Position numbers and translations under genes: made by a program | In this document: positions 55,993 to 64,000 of the stretch, piece by piece | Layout of the letters: each line of letters opens with the position of its first letter | Numbering within the stretch: position 1 is the stretch's first letter | Assembly (NCBI RefSeq): GCF_029643245.1 | Contig: NZ_CP116398.1 | Location: 806,001 to 870,000 of the forward strand | Length of the DNA stretch: 64,000 nucleotides | Direction: 5' to 3' | Source: Methylomonas sp. EFPC3 | Lineage (GTDB): Bacteria > Pseudomonadota > Gammaproteobacteria > Methylococcales > Methylomonadaceae | Notes under the pieces: model-generated | What the model saw: the letters and a program-made list of their open reading frames with translations, nothing else | What the model was told of the DNA's origin: nothing | Databases searched by the model: none

Positions 55993-56643
55993 TTAGGGTA
56001 CGGTTACCGTATCCCCTGGTTCCAGAAGAATATTCTGCTCCAAATCTTCTCCGCTAATTACGTCGTCGTAATCGAACGGAAAGACTTTAACCTGGTCGCC
56101 GGTGCGGCGGATGATGCTGATTGACCCTTCCTTGGCAAATACCGTTAAACCGCCGGCCAAGCTTAGCGCTTGCAACACATCGAGGCGGCGGCCGGAAAAT
56201 ACCTGGCCGGGTTTGTTGACCTTGCCGATCACGAACACGGAGTTGCCTTGGTTGTTTAGCAACTTAACGCTGACCGACGGATCGGCGATGTAATCTGACA
56301 GCCGGGTGGTGAGATTATCTTTCAGTTCGGTAATGGTTTTGCCGGCCGCGCCGACCGTGCCGATCAGCGGAAAAATGATCGTACCGTCCGGGGAGATCAA
56401 AATTTGCAACTGTTGTAGGCCTTCTTCCTTCCAAACTGTGATTTCCAAAGCATCGCCGGGCGAAAGCTGATAGGAGGCGAAGTTGGTTTGTTCGATGATG
56501 ACGCTCGGGCTCGGCGATTGCGTAGGGGCCGGGGTTAATTGGCTGGGTTCCGCTTGCGGGGGCTGGGATATTGGATCGGGCTCGGCTAGCGTAGCGACCG
56601 GGAAAAACAGGCAGAAAGATAAAAGTGTAATTATCTGTTTCAA
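55993..56643 (-). CDS. Polysaccharide export outer-membrane protein (Wza/BexD-like)
   Basis: A 216-residue exporter channel component. The signal peptide is KQIITLLSFCLFFPVATLA, followed by a Pro/Gln-rich linker (about 22-45) and the poly_export domain: YQLSPGDALEITVWKEEGL, LLISPDGTIIFPLIG-like pattern (LQILISPDGTIIFPL), then a SLBB domain with VFVIGKVNKPGQVFSGR and DVLQALSLAGGLTVFA. The start is TTG at 56643, seven bases after AAAGGG; the longer frame has no ATG either, and this TTG yields a perfect signal peptide. First gene of the EPS operon on the minus strand. It is shorter than Escherichia Wza (379), lacking the C-terminal amphipathic helix. Confidence 0.88.
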   Translation of the reverse strand: MKQIITLLSFCLFFPVATLAEPDPISQPPQAEPSQLTPAPTQSPSPSVIIEQTNFASYQLSPGDALEITVWKEEGLQQLQILISPDGTIIFPLIGTVGAAGKTITELKDNLTTRLSDYIADPSVSVKLLNNQGNSVFVIGKVNKPGQVFSGRRLDVLQALSLAGGLTVFAKEGSISIIRRTGDQVKVFPFDYDDVISGEDLEQNILLEPGDTVTVP

Positions 56644-56862
56644 AATGTATCCCTTTATGATGTTATTGAGGTTGAAATCCGTAAGAACCGATCGGTTGTG
56701 CAGGCAGCCCAGATGGTAAGTACGGAATATAACAATAATAAGACAATCCTGACTGTTGCTAATGGCGGTGCCGAGCAACAAGGCCTCGATTTGAATTATA
56801 ACCTTTAATTGAGTCGTTTTGTGCGGTTTTGGCTGTAACAGAGCGAATAATATGGGAATTTT

Positions 56863-57225
56863 ATGAATAGTCCAATATCGGTGAGCGATTTTCTCGAAAA
56901 GTTAAAAAATAACCAAGCTATTGATTTTAAAGAAACGATGGCCGTAATTGCCGACCATTACGAATACAGGCCAACCCGATTCAGTAACGGTTTGGAACCT
57001 TGCCTGATAAACGAGGCCGGGCAGAATGAAGGTTCGTGCCGACTTTTCGCATTTGCGAAGCTACACAAGCTGTCCGCGGAACACACTTTAGCTTTATTTG
57101 GCGACTATTACCGGAAAGACGTGCTAGGCAATCCGGGCGGCAGCGATCACCAAAATATCCGACATTTCATGCGCGACGGCTGGGCTGGCATCGCATTCGA
57201 AGGGGAAGCGTTGCAAGCCAAATAG
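56863..57225 (+). CDS. HopJ-family protein
   Basis: A 120-residue soluble protein of the HopJ type III effector family, named for a Pseudomonas syringae effector but widespread in bacteria lacking type III secretion. The family pattern is plain: RPTRFSNG, NEAGQNEGSCRLFAFAKLH, FGDYYRKDVLGNPGGSDH, and FMRDGWAGIAFEG. Function unknown; effector activity is not implied. It is followed three bases later by the FAD oxidoreductase ATG, so it may share that transcript. Confidence 0.9.
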   Translation: MNSPISVSDFLEKLKNNQAIDFKETMAVIADHYEYRPTRFSNGLEPCLINEAGQNEGSCRLFAFAKLHKLSAEHTLALFGDYYRKDVLGNPGGSDHQNIRHFMRDGWAGIAFEGEALQAK

Positions 57226-57228
57226 TTG

Positions 57229-58284
57229 ATGGACGTCGATGTTCTGATTGTCGGGCAGGGGCTTGCCGGCAGTCTGTTGGCCTGGGAATTGTCTAGCAGA
57301 GGGCTACGCGTCTGTGTGGTCGACGACGGCCAATGCAATGCGTCTCGGGTCGCGGCGGGTCTGATCAATCCGGTCAGCGGTAAGCGACTGGTCTTGCAAT
57401 CTAACGTTGCTGAATTATTGCCGGCAGCCAAGGCCTGCTATGACCGCTTGCGGCGTGTCTTCGGCAGCGAATTCTACGTCGAAAAGCCGATGTGGAAAAT
57501 TTTGTCCGATTCGACGCAAAAGCGACAAGCCGAACGCCGTCTGCAGCAAACCGAATATGCTGGATACTTACAGGCGACCAGTGCCGGCGGCCCAGGGATA
57601 TTGGCGCCGTTCGGTATACTGCGTCAGTTGCAGACCGGGTATGTTAAAACCGAATCCTTGCTGGATGCCTTGCGGACTTGGCTGATCGCACGCGGCAGTT
57701 ACCGGCAGGCTGAGTTCGACTACGCCGATATTCAACTGGCGCCGGATTTGCGCTGGCGCGACCTCAAGCCCAGGTGCATCGTATTCTGCGAGGGTCATAT
57801 GGCGCGCACCAACCCCTGGTTCGGCTCTTTACCGTTTCAGCCGGCGAAAGGGGTGATTCTGAGTTGCGCCAGTCAAACGCCCTTGCCGAGTCGAATCCTG
57901 AATTATGGGCATTGGTTGCTGCCGCTGACTCCTGATACATTCAAAACCGGAGCGACCTTCGATCCGCTCAATTTGAATCTGGATCCGGAGCCTGCGTCAG
58001 AAACGGCCTTGCTGGCAGAATTGCAGACGGTCGTGCCGGATATGGCCGGAATTCGGGTGATCCGCCACCAAACAGGGATTCGGCCGGCGACGCTGGATAA
58101 GGAGCCACTGATAGGCCGACATCCGCAGCATTCCTGTCTGCACATCTTCAACGGCTTCGGGGCCAAGGGCAGTTTATTGATCCCCTGGTGCGCGCAACGT
58201 TTTGCCGATTTTCTGCAGCAGCGTGCGCCGTTGCCGTCAACTTGCGATATAAAACGATACTATGCCTCGCATTTCTCTGGTTAA
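57229..58284 (+). CDS. FAD-dependent oxidoreductase (DAO / MnmC C-terminal domain-like)
   Basis: A 351-residue oxidase. Rossmann FAD motif GQGLAGSLLAWEL is at residues 9-21, a substrate-binding middle region follows, and the end carries GIRPATLDKEPLIGRHP and HIFNGFGAKGSLLIPWCA, typical of the D-amino acid oxidase superfamily that includes glycine oxidase and the oxidase half of MnmC. MnmC oxidase removes the carboxymethyl group from cmnm5U34 in tRNA. The downstream gene encodes an MnmM/YtqB-like methyltransferase and overlaps by 23 bases, which makes a role in tRNA wobble modification attractive. Start ATG 57229. No methyltransferase domain of the MnmC1 type is fused here. Confidence 0.75.
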   Translation: MDVDVLIVGQGLAGSLLAWELSSRGLRVCVVDDGQCNASRVAAGLINPVSGKRLVLQSNVAELLPAAKACYDRLRRVFGSEFYVEKPMWKILSDSTQKRQAERRLQQTEYAGYLQATSAGGPGILAPFGILRQLQTGYVKTESLLDALRTWLIARGSYRQAEFDYADIQLAPDLRWRDLKPRCIVFCEGHMARTNPWFGSLPFQPAKGVILSCASQTPLPSRILNYGHWLLPLTPDTFKTGATFDPLNLNLDPEPASETALLAELQTVVPDMAGIRVIRHQTGIRPATLDKEPLIGRHPQHSCLHIFNGFGAKGSLLIPWCAQRFADFLQQRAPLPSTCDIKRYYASHFSG

Positions 58285-58846
58285 CGCGGCCCAGCTTGCC
58301 GTCAAATCCTGTTTGCGGCCGGGTAGCATCGCTGTCGATGCTACACTCGGCAACGGCTACGATACGCTGTTTTTGGCCGAAACGGTCGGTCCCACAGGCC
58401 ATGTTTTTGGTTTCGACGTGCAGCGTCAAGCCCTGGTCAGTAGCTACCAAAAGTTGCTGGCTCACGACTTACAACGGCGGGTAACCTTGCATTTGGCCAG
58501 CCACGCCGATCTGCTTGAAGTCTTGCCCGAAAGTGTCATGGGTAGCGTGGCAGCGGTCATGTTTAACCTGGGTTATTTGCCTGGTGGAGACAAAGCCGTC
58601 ATTACCCGGGCGGATTCTACTCTTAAAGCAATGGCTGCTGCGTGCCGGCTGCTCGCCAAATCCGGAATCATTACCGTTTTGGCCTATCCCGGACACGCCG
58701 GCGGCGATGCTGAAGCCGAGCGGTTGGCGGAATGGATGCGCAGTCTCGATCCGAGCCAATTCGAAACCGAACTGGTGCTGAGCCAGTTCGACAAGCTCGG
58801 CGCTCCCAGGCTTTTTATTCTGCGTAAATGGGTCGATCTGCTATGA
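58262..58846 (+). CDS. MnmM/YtqB-like class I methyltransferase
   Basis: A 194-residue SAM-dependent methyltransferase. Motif I is [15 protein letters not shown] (residues 26-40), the acidic end of strand 2 is GFDVQRQAL, and [14 protein letters not shown] is the motif IV region, the combination seen in the YtqB family. A Bacillus member, MnmM, methylates nm5U34 to mnm5U34 in tRNA. It overlaps the FAD oxidoreductase gene by 23 bases, so the two are translated together. The enzyme's substrate here is inferred from family and neighbour only. Confidence 0.85.
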   Translation: MPRISLVNAAQLAVKSCLRPGSIAVDATLGNGYDTLFLAETVGPTGHVFGFDVQRQALVSSYQKLLAHDLQRRVTLHLASHADLLEVLPESVMGSVAAVMFNLGYLPGGDKAVITRADSTLKAMAAACRLLAKSGIITVLAYPGHAGGDAEAERLAEWMRSLDPSQFETELVLSQFDKLGAPRLFILRKWVDLL

Positions 58847-58880
58847 TTGCGCTCCTTTTTTTAACCAGTCAGTCAGGACA

Positions 58881-59195
58881 ATGTCAGAGTTCAATAACGT
58901 CACTATCGTTAAACAAGCCAACGTTTACTTCGATGGCAAAGTCAACAGCCGCACCATTCGCTTTGCCGATGGCTCCACAAAGACCCTGGGTTTCATGCAG
59001 CCCGGCGAATATACGTTCAATACCGCCGACCCCGAGTTAATGGAGATTCTGTCCGGCGAATTGGATGTGCAACTGCCCGGCAGCGATGTTTGGCAAGCGG
59101 TGAAAGGCGGCGAGTCGTTCAATGTGCCGGCCAACGCGGCATTTACCATGAAAGTCAAAACTGCCAGCGACTATTGCTGCTCGTTTTTGAAATAA
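58881..59195 (+). CDS. ppnP: Pyrimidine/purine nucleoside phosphorylase (PpnP, YaiE type)
   Basis: A 104-residue cupin-fold enzyme that phosphorolyses several nucleosides. The entire pattern fits Ppn[49 protein letters not shown], and [19 protein letters not shown] 58881 follows AGGA. It lies 34 bases after the methyltransferase gene and four bases before the NYN gene, so it may be the middle gene of an RNA/nucleoside-linked operon. Confidence 0.95.
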   Translation: MSEFNNVTIVKQANVYFDGKVNSRTIRFADGSTKTLGFMQPGEYTFNTADPELMEILSGELDVQLPGSDVWQAVKGGESFNVPANAAFTMKVKTASDYCCSFLK

Positions 59196-59199
59196 GCCG

Positions 59200-59673
59200 A
59201 TGGAGCGGGTAGCGATTTTTGCCGATGTGCAAAATATTTATTACACGACGCGAGAGCGCTACCAAAAGCATTTCAATTACACCGCATTTTGGCGCCATGC
59301 CACTAACGATAAACAGGTCGTGGCGGCGTTTGCTTATGCAATCGATCGTGGCGACAGCAAGCAACAAAGTTTTCAGAATATTCTGAAAACCATAGGCTTT
59401 ACGGTAAAGCTGAAGCCTTATATCCAGCGTCGCGACGGCAGTACCAAGGGCGATTGGGATGTTGGCATTACCGTTGATGTGCTGGATTTTGCCCGACAGG
59501 TCGATCGGGTCGTACTGTTGTCCGGCGACGGCGATTTCGAAATCTTGCTGAATAAAGTGAGGCGCGATTTCGGTGTGGCCTGCGATGTCTACGGGGTGCG
59601 TAGCCTGACCGCCCCGGCCTTGATCGCCGCTGCCGACAATTTCGTCGCGATTGCGGAAGCGCTTTTGTTGTAA
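59200..59673 (+). CDS. NYN-domain (LabA-like) protein
   Basis: A 157-residue putative ribonuclease of the NYN/LabA family, PIN-like fold. Acidic residues in IFADVQNIYYTTR (Asp9), DWDVGITVDVLDFA and LLSGDGDFEILLNKVR form the predicted metal site. Family members act on RNA or as clock outputs in cyanobacteria, but function is unknown here. It follows ppnP by four bases with a close start. An SGDGDFE patch is a strong family mark. Confidence 0.88.
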   Translation: MERVAIFADVQNIYYTTRERYQKHFNYTAFWRHATNDKQVVAAFAYAIDRGDSKQQSFQNILKTIGFTVKLKPYIQRRDGSTKGDWDVGITVDVLDFARQVDRVVLLSGDGDFEILLNKVRRDFGVACDVYGVRSLTAPALIAAADNFVAIAEALLL

Positions 59674-59691
59674 GTCGCGTAGGGAGGCGGT

Positions 59692-60234
59692 TTATTTCTG
59701 TTCAGTGCCTTCTTCGACCAGTTCCTTGCCTTTTTCGGCTGAGGAGTTGGCTTCTTTGGCGTTGGTGGTGCTCCGCTTGGTCAACGGGTCGGGTTCATCG
59801 CCGAACAAGCCGGTAATTTTTTCCCACATCGAGCGGTCCAGATCGCGTTTCGGCACGTCGACGCTGGTTTCGGTGGATTCCTTGACCACTGGCAGCGAAC
59901 TGGGGCGGAAGTCGCCTTGCACGCCGATCAGGTTGTCGCCTTCAAAAAATAACGAAATCCGTTTCTGCATCCGGTTCTCGCCGCCGGGCTGTTCCGAATA
60001 GAGATAATCCCAGCGTCTCTCGTGAAAGGCATCGGTCAGCATCGGCGATCCCATGATGTACAGCACCTGACGTTTGGTCATATTCGGCCGTAGTTGGTTC
60101 ACCATGCTTTGGTCGATGATATTGCCTTGTTCGATATCCAGCGTATAAACACCCGGCAGATTATTCAGAATGGTACTGCAGGCGCTGAATCCAAATCCGG
60201 CGACAGCCACGAGCAGAATAGACGATTTTTTCAT
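59692..60234 (-). CDS. bamE: BamE (SmpA) outer-membrane assembly lipoprotein
   Basis: Lipoprotein of the BAM complex that inserts beta-barrel proteins. The signal is [19 protein letters not shown] with lipobox FSAC (Cys19). The family core is [38 protein letters not shown], and [11 protein letters not shown]. The protein is 180 residues against about 113 in Escherichia, with an added hydrophilic C-terminal tail (about 120-180). The ATG at 60234 is chosen because it starts the signal peptide. It is divergent from fur, the common gammaproteobacterial arrangement. Confidence 0.92.
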   Translation of the reverse strand: MKKSSILLVAVAGFGFSACSTILNNLPGVYTLDIEQGNIIDQSMVNQLRPNMTKRQVLYIMGSPMLTDAFHERRWDYLYSEQPGGENRMQKRISLFFEGDNLIGVQGDFRPSSLPVVKESTETSVDVPKRDLDRSMWEKITGLFGDEPDPLTKRSTTNAKEANSSAEKGKELVEEGTEQK

Positions 60235-60348
60235 GAGAAATGTTGGTGGTCTTGCGACAAACGGACCGGCATTATCCCACAATTCTGTCTGCGGCTCGGT
60301 GCAAAAAACGATACAATGGCCGGATGGTTGGATATACGAGGACAGGCT

Positions 60349-60765
60349 ATGGAAACTCAGGATTTGCGTAACGCGGGCTTAAAAGTCACTCTGCCCAGAG
60401 TCAAAATCTTGGAGATTCTGGAAAAACAACAGGACGACAGGCACCTGTCAGCAGAGAAAGTCTACAAAATTTTGTTGGCCGAAGGCGAAGAAATCGGGTT
60501 GGCAACCGTTTACCGGGTGTTGACCCAGTTCGAGGCGGCCGGCTTGGTGAACCGCCACCACTTTGAGGGCGGCAATTCGATTTTCGAACTGAATAGCGGC
60601 GGGCATCACGACCACGTGGTGTGCATGAAGTGCGGCAGAGTCGACGAATTCACCGACGAAGTCATCGAAAAGCGCCAAACCGAAATCGCCAACCGGCTGG
60701 GTTACACCCTGACCGATCATAGCTTGTATCTTTACGGCTACTGCGCCGCCTGTAAAACCCCTTAA
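60349..60765 (+). CDS. fur: Ferric uptake regulator
   Basis: A 138-residue Fe(II)-dependent repressor. The winged helix contains [18 protein letters not shown], the metal site contains [16 protein letters not shown], and the C-terminal YCAACKTP supplies a second Cys pair for structural zinc. The ATG at 60349 gives [17 protein letters not shown], the usual Fur N-terminus; the longer frame overlaps the divergent bamE gene. It controls iron uptake and may regulate the nearby TonB receptor class, but no Fur box was identified. Confidence 0.95.
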   Translation: METQDLRNAGLKVTLPRVKILEILEKQQDDRHLSAEKVYKILLAEGEEIGLATVYRVLTQFEAAGLVNRHHFEGGNSIFELNSGGHHDHVVCMKCGRVDEFTDEVIEKRQTEIANRLGYTLTDHSLYLYGYCAACKTP

Positions 60766-60774
60766 CTCTCCAGC

Positions 60775-62022
60775 ATGTTCAAACCTCTCATCCTGTACAT
60801 CGGGTTACGCTATACCCGTGCCAAAAAGCGCACCCAATTTATTTCATTTATTACACTAACTTCGGTGTTGGGGATCGCCCTGGGCGTAACCGCTCTGATT
60901 ACCGTGCTGTCGGTCATGAACGGTTTCGAAGCCGAACTGCGCGAGCGGATTTTAGGCATGACCGCGCACAGTACCGTCACCGGCCGCTACGGTCAGTTGG
61001 ACGACTGGCAGGCCTTGGAACAACGCACCCGCGAAATGCCGCACGTGTTGGGTGCGGCACCGTTCATTCACGGTCAGGTCATGATCAATGCCGATCGTCA
61101 GGTCAGCGGTACTTTGCTGCAAGGCATATTACCGGAACAGGAAGCGAAAGTATCTGAAGTCGCCGAAAAAATGATGTTCGGCAGCCTGAAAGATTTGATC
61201 CCAGGCGAATTCGGCGTGGTGTTGGGTGCCGAGCTGGCCAGTTATTTGGGGGTGATGATCGGCGACAAAGTCACGATCATCACCCCGCAAATCAACTCTA
61301 CCCCGGCCGGCATCTTGCCGCGCATGAAACGCTTTACCGTGGTTGGCGTATTCAAAGTCGGTATGTACGAATACGACCGCAACATGGCGCTGATGCATCT
61401 CGACGATGCCGCTAAGCTGTTCCGTCTAGAACAGGCGGTATCCGGCTTGCGGCTTAAACTGGACGATTTGTTCAATGCACCGATGATCACGCAAAGTATG
61501 GCCGACGCCTTAGGCGACGATTATCGCGTCAGCGACTGGACCAAAGCTCACAGCAACTTCTTCCGTGCGGTACAAACCGAAAAACGGGCAATGTTTATCA
61601 TCCTGCTGTTGATTGTCGCGGTGGCGGCGTTCAATATCGTCTCGACCCTGGTCATGGTGGTGACCGACAAGCGCGGCGACATCGCGATTCTGAAAACGCA
61701 GGGGCTGAGCAATGGCTCGGTGATGGGTATCTTTATTGTCTTGGGCTGCATCATCGGCAGCATCGGCACCGTATTGGGTACAGTTGGCGGGGTGTTGTTG
61801 GCGCTGAACGTGGAAACCATCGTGCCGGCCATCGAACAGGCTTTTGGCGTACAGTTTATGTCTGCCGATGTGTATTACATCAGCGAAGTGCCTTCGAAAC
61901 TGATCTGGAACGACGTTTACTGGATTGCCGGCGTCGCGTTCCTGCTGTCGTTATTGGCTACGCTGTATCCTGCTTGGCAAGCGGCACGAGTCAATCCGGC
62001 CGAGGTGTTGCGCTATGAATAG
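60775..62022 (+). CDS. Lipoprotein-releasing ABC permease LolC/LolE
   Basis: A 415-residue inner-membrane permease that extracts lipoproteins from the inner membrane for LolA. There is one N-terminal helix (ITLTSVLGIALGVTALITVL), a large periplasmic domain (about 45-260), and three C-terminal helices (275-300, 320-345, 375-395) of the FtsX type. The family motif MNGFEAELRERILGM is present near residue 47. Only one permease gene precedes lolD, so it may be a LolF-like single permease or one of two. It begins nine bases after fur and overlaps lolD by eight bases. Confidence 0.92.
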   Translation: MFKPLILYIGLRYTRAKKRTQFISFITLTSVLGIALGVTALITVLSVMNGFEAELRERILGMTAHSTVTGRYGQLDDWQALEQRTREMPHVLGAAPFIHGQVMINADRQVSGTLLQGILPEQEAKVSEVAEKMMFGSLKDLIPGEFGVVLGAELASYLGVMIGDKVTIITPQINSTPAGILPRMKRFTVVGVFKVGMYEYDRNMALMHLDDAAKLFRLEQAVSGLRLKLDDLFNAPMITQSMADALGDDYRVSDWTKAHSNFFRAVQTEKRAMFIILLLIVAVAAFNIVSTLVMVVTDKRGDIAILKTQGLSNGSVMGIFIVLGCIIGSIGTVLGTVGGVLLALNVETIVPAIEQAFGVQFMSADVYYISEVPSKLIWNDVYWIAGVAFLLSLLATLYPAWQAARVNPAEVLRYE

Positions 62023-62713
62023 TCCCATCGTGTTGCAATGCCAACAGCTGACCAAGCGTTACGAACAAGGCGATTTGAATGTTGAAGTGCTAAAAGGCGT
62101 CGATTTAGCGATTCACGCCGGCCAGCGCGTCGCCATCATGGGTGCCTCCGGTTCCGGCAAAAGCACCTTGCTGCACCTGCTGGGCGGTTTGGATAAGCCC
62201 AGCTCAGGCAAGGTGATTCTGGACGGCGCGGATTTAAACCAAATCGGTGCTGCGAAGTTAAGTCAACTGCGTAACCGTTCGCTCGGCTTCATCTACCAGT
62301 TCCATCATTTGCTCGGCGAATTTACCATCCTGGAAAACGTGGCGATGCCGCTATTGATCGGTAACCATTCGGTTAAATCCGCGCAACAACAAGCTGCCGA
62401 ATTACTGAAACGCGTCGGCTTGGGCCATAGAATGCAACATAAACCCGGCGAACTGTCCGGCGGCGAACGCCAGCGCGCCGCCGTGGCTCGCGCCTTGATC
62501 AACAAACCTAAATGCGTCCTGGCCGACGAACCGACCGGCAACCTGGACAGTAAAACCGCCGAGCAGATTTACCAACTGATGCTGGAGTTAAACCGCGAGC
62601 TGCAAGTCAGTTTTCTGGTTGTAACTCACGATCCGGATTTGGCAGCGCGGATGGATCATGTGTTGTATATGGAGGATGGGTTGATTGTGCCGGAGAGGGT
62701 GCATCATTCCTGA
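62015..62713 (+). CDS. lolD: Lipoprotein-releasing ABC ATPase
   Basis: A 232-residue ATPase of the MacB/LolD group. Walker A GASGSGKST lies near 46-54, signature LSGGERQR, Walker B CVLADEPTGNLD, and the characteristic IYQFHHLL LolD motif where related exporters have FQxFNL. Start ATG 62015 overlaps the permease gene, so translation is coupled. It powers transfer of lipoproteins to LolA. The gene is followed by a hairpin-rich repeat region. Confidence 0.95.
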   Translation: MNSPIVLQCQQLTKRYEQGDLNVEVLKGVDLAIHAGQRVAIMGASGSGKSTLLHLLGGLDKPSSGKVILDGADLNQIGAAKLSQLRNRSLGFIYQFHHLLGEFTILENVAMPLLIGNHSVKSAQQQAAELLKRVGLGHRMQHKPGELSGGERQRAAVARALINKPKCVLADEPTGNLDSKTAEQIYQLMLELNRELQVSFLVVTHDPDLAARMDHVLYMEDGLIVPERVHHS

Positions 62714-62790
62714 CAAGGCAAGTCGTCGGGGTTATGTGTCGCTAGCGCGACGGCTGGTTTTAATGTCGGTTCGCGGACCGACAACCGCGA

Positions 62791-62990
62791 TACTTTCTTT
62801 TGCTTGGCCAAAAGAAAGTATCCAAAGAAAAGGCCACCCGGATGCCGCTTTTTTCCTGCGCGCAGGTGCTTTTCAACGGGGTTGCCTGAAGGGGCTTCCC
62901 AGCCCCTGCATGCAACGCGCCGCATCCCTGCGGCGCCCCTAACGGGCTAATCCGTTCAAAAGCTCCCGTGCTCGGCGCGGTATACGGGAG
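62791..62990. repeat. Tandem cluster of perfect hairpins, dispersed-repeat-like
   Basis: Perfect inverted repeats in sequence: 12-base arms 62791-62802/62809-62820 (loop CTTGGC); 7-base arms 62890-62896/62901-62907 (loop TCCC); 8-base arms 62917-62924/62929-62936 (loop TCCC); 5-base arms 62941-62945/62952-62956; and 7-base arms 62963-62969/62984-62990. A dense series like this is not coding and matches short intergenic repeat cassettes seen in proteobacterial genomes. The first hairpin resembles a widely dispersed sequence, from memory only. Confidence 0.65.
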
Positions 62991-63035
62991 AAAACCGTCC
63001 CGGAATTAAACGTCGGTTAGTGAGCAAATAACGTA

Positions 63036-63113
63036 GCCTCGATGGAGTGCAACGAAATCGAGGTTTTGTTTGATTGCTTCGATTACCCGGATTCCGCTGC
63101 GCTTTATCCAAGC
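63036..63113. repeat. Long imperfect inverted repeat (REP/MITE-like)
   Basis: Two 28-base arms (63036-63063 and 63086-63113) pair at 20 of 28 positions, several others being G-T wobble, with a 22-base loop. The arm sequence, GCCTCGATGGAGTGCAACGA onward, resembles a class of dispersed repeats common in proteobacteria. No transposase is near, so it would depend on one in trans. Confidence 0.55.
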
Positions 63114-63176
63114 ACTTGTTGATGAGCGCGTATTTATGTACCTAACCTTCAATGGTGTTGAATAAGGAGTTTGATT

Positions 63177-64000
63177 GTGAAACCTGTAATTTATTGTGTC
63201 CTCGCGTGCTTATTGTTCGCTTCATCGGCAAATGCCGAACCTGTACCAGGCACTTCTGTATCCGTTACGCCTCCAGAAGGTTTCACAAAAGCTGAACGTT
63301 TTCCGGGCTTCATGAATGAAGCTATAGGGGCTTCCATAATGATTTCTGAAATTCCTGGGCCATTTGCTGAAGTTTCTGGTGGTTTCAACGACCCTAAGCG
63401 AGTACAAGCCCAAGGGAGAAATTACTTAACAAATCGTCGATTATGGTGGGTGGCAAGTCAGCAATTTTGCTAGATATAGAGCAGCCAGCCTACGGCACAA
63501 TGTTCAAGAAGTGGTTGCTTGCTGTTGATCGACCCGGGGCAACCGCTTTGATTGTGGCTACGTACCCAAGTGCGGCAAAGAAGGGTTTAGCGGAACAGTT
63601 GAAAGAAGCAGTCCTCGGAGCGACATTTGGCGAAATATCAGATCCCAAAGAGGCTCTCTCCTTTACGGTTTTAACAACTCACCCGTTTGAAATAGCAAAA
63701 ATCATGGGGCAAACGTTGATCCTATCAGTCAATGGTGAATTCCCAGCTAAAGACGAGAGTTCACCATTTATGATTCTGGCGTTATCGCCTAACAAGGACA
63801 ACGTAATTTCCGACAAGAAGGCATTTGCGGAGAATGTGTTGATGCAAACAGCCACAGTAAAAAACATCACCATTGAACATACTGTGCCGGAAAAAATCGG
63901 TTCTTTGATGGGATACGCAATAGTTGCTGAGGGAATAGGGATCAAGGAAAAAACTCCGCTAACGATGTATCAAGTTATTTTGTATGACACTGTTGGACAC
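63177..64000 (+). pseudogene. Secreted-protein gene broken by one frameshift, continues past window
   Basis: GTG at 63177 follows AAGGAG. The protein begins with a signal peptide (MKPVIYCVLACLLFASSANA) and reads normally to about 63413, then goes to a stop at 63473. The frame that starts at 63416 is open from there to base 64000 and continues the same protein naturally: EKLLNKSSIMVGGKSAILL. One base deleted in the run of G at 63414-63416 explains both. The mature protein is not recognised; it has VSVTPPEGF and ends inside the window edge. It is either a recent pseudogene or a homopolymer error. The gene is lower in GC than its left neighbours. Confidence 0.75.

Larger units (their letters stand above)
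62714..63176. other. Gene-free stretch holding hairpin-rich repeats
   Basis: A 463-base noncoding stretch. It contains a cluster of perfect inverted repeats (62791-62990) and a longer imperfect one (63036-63113), annotated separately. No tRNA, promoter or ORF is convincing. The ribosome site AAGGAG near 63164 belongs to the gene that follows. Confidence 0.55.

Noticed and set aside
60094..60348. Longer start for Fur
   Set aside because: It would overlap the divergent bamE gene and lacks similarity to the family N-terminus.

Overview
The window looks like chromosomal DNA of a GC-rich gammaproteobacterium, most likely a Methylococcales methanotroph of the Methylomonas type. Support comes from class I adenylate cyclase, Fur/BamE/LolCDE housekeeping genes, an N-ATPase-type second ATP synthase operon, AcnB beside an NAD-type isocitrate dehydrogenase, VPxPA-type sorting tails and many c-di-GMP and phosphorelay proteins. 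No methane or methanol oxidation gene lies in the window, so the genus is an inference. I saw no rRNA, tRNA, CRISPR array or complete insertion sequence.

Layout. 1-2.5 kb: 3' part of a cysteine desulfurase with the extension typical of family 2 encapsulin cargo, convergent with a degenerate EAL protein. 2.7-8.9 kb: a nine-gene-type N-ATPase operon (beta, epsilon, AtpQ-like, a, c, long b, alpha, gamma) without atpR or a separate delta gene. 9.2-15.2 kb: four overlapping signalling genes (receiver, CheC, hybrid kinase, REC-PAS-GGDEF-EAL). 15.3-20.8 kb: sorting-signal exoprotein, cytochrome b561, an OmpR-type two-component pair and argH. 20.8-26.2 kb: a compact operon with a FimV-like TPR protein, a receiver-like protein, a Ras-like GTPase, two roadblock-type proteins, a PAS protein and a PhnD-like protein lacking a signal peptide, then a histidine phosphatase and class I adenylate cyclase (26.3-29.1 kb). 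This is the best candidate for an undescribed system. 29.5-38 kb: TonB receptor, YfiR-like periplasmic protein, a 1696-residue kinase/phosphorelay/GGDEF/EAL protein and an HDOD protein.

38-47.6 kb: PhoD-like phosphatase, an AT-rich island (alpha/beta hydrolase and lipoprotein), a NarL-type regulator, a Phd/PIN toxin-antitoxin pair, a hybrid kinase and an ABC exporter. 47.8-52 kb: isocitrate dehydrogenase, a Uma2 protein and aconitase B. 52.1-56.7 kb (minus strand): exopolysaccharide export genes (Wza-like, beta-barrel, Wzz-like, tyrosine-kinase-like protein lacking the P-loop lysine). 56.8-59.7 kb: HopJ-family protein, an FAD oxidoreductase overlapping an MnmM/YtqB-like methyltransferase (a possible substitute for MnmC), PpnP and a NYN protein. 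59.7-62.7 kb: bamE and fur (divergent), lolC/E and lolD. 62.7-64 kb: a hairpin-rich repeat block and a secreted-protein gene broken by one frameshift.

Functionally the window is dominated by surface behaviour: at least three c-di-GMP enzymes, several phosphorelays, a G-protein module probably tied to type IV pili or polarity, a cAMP source and an EPS export machine. Start sites were re-chosen wherever the longest frame began at an implausible TTG or GTG.
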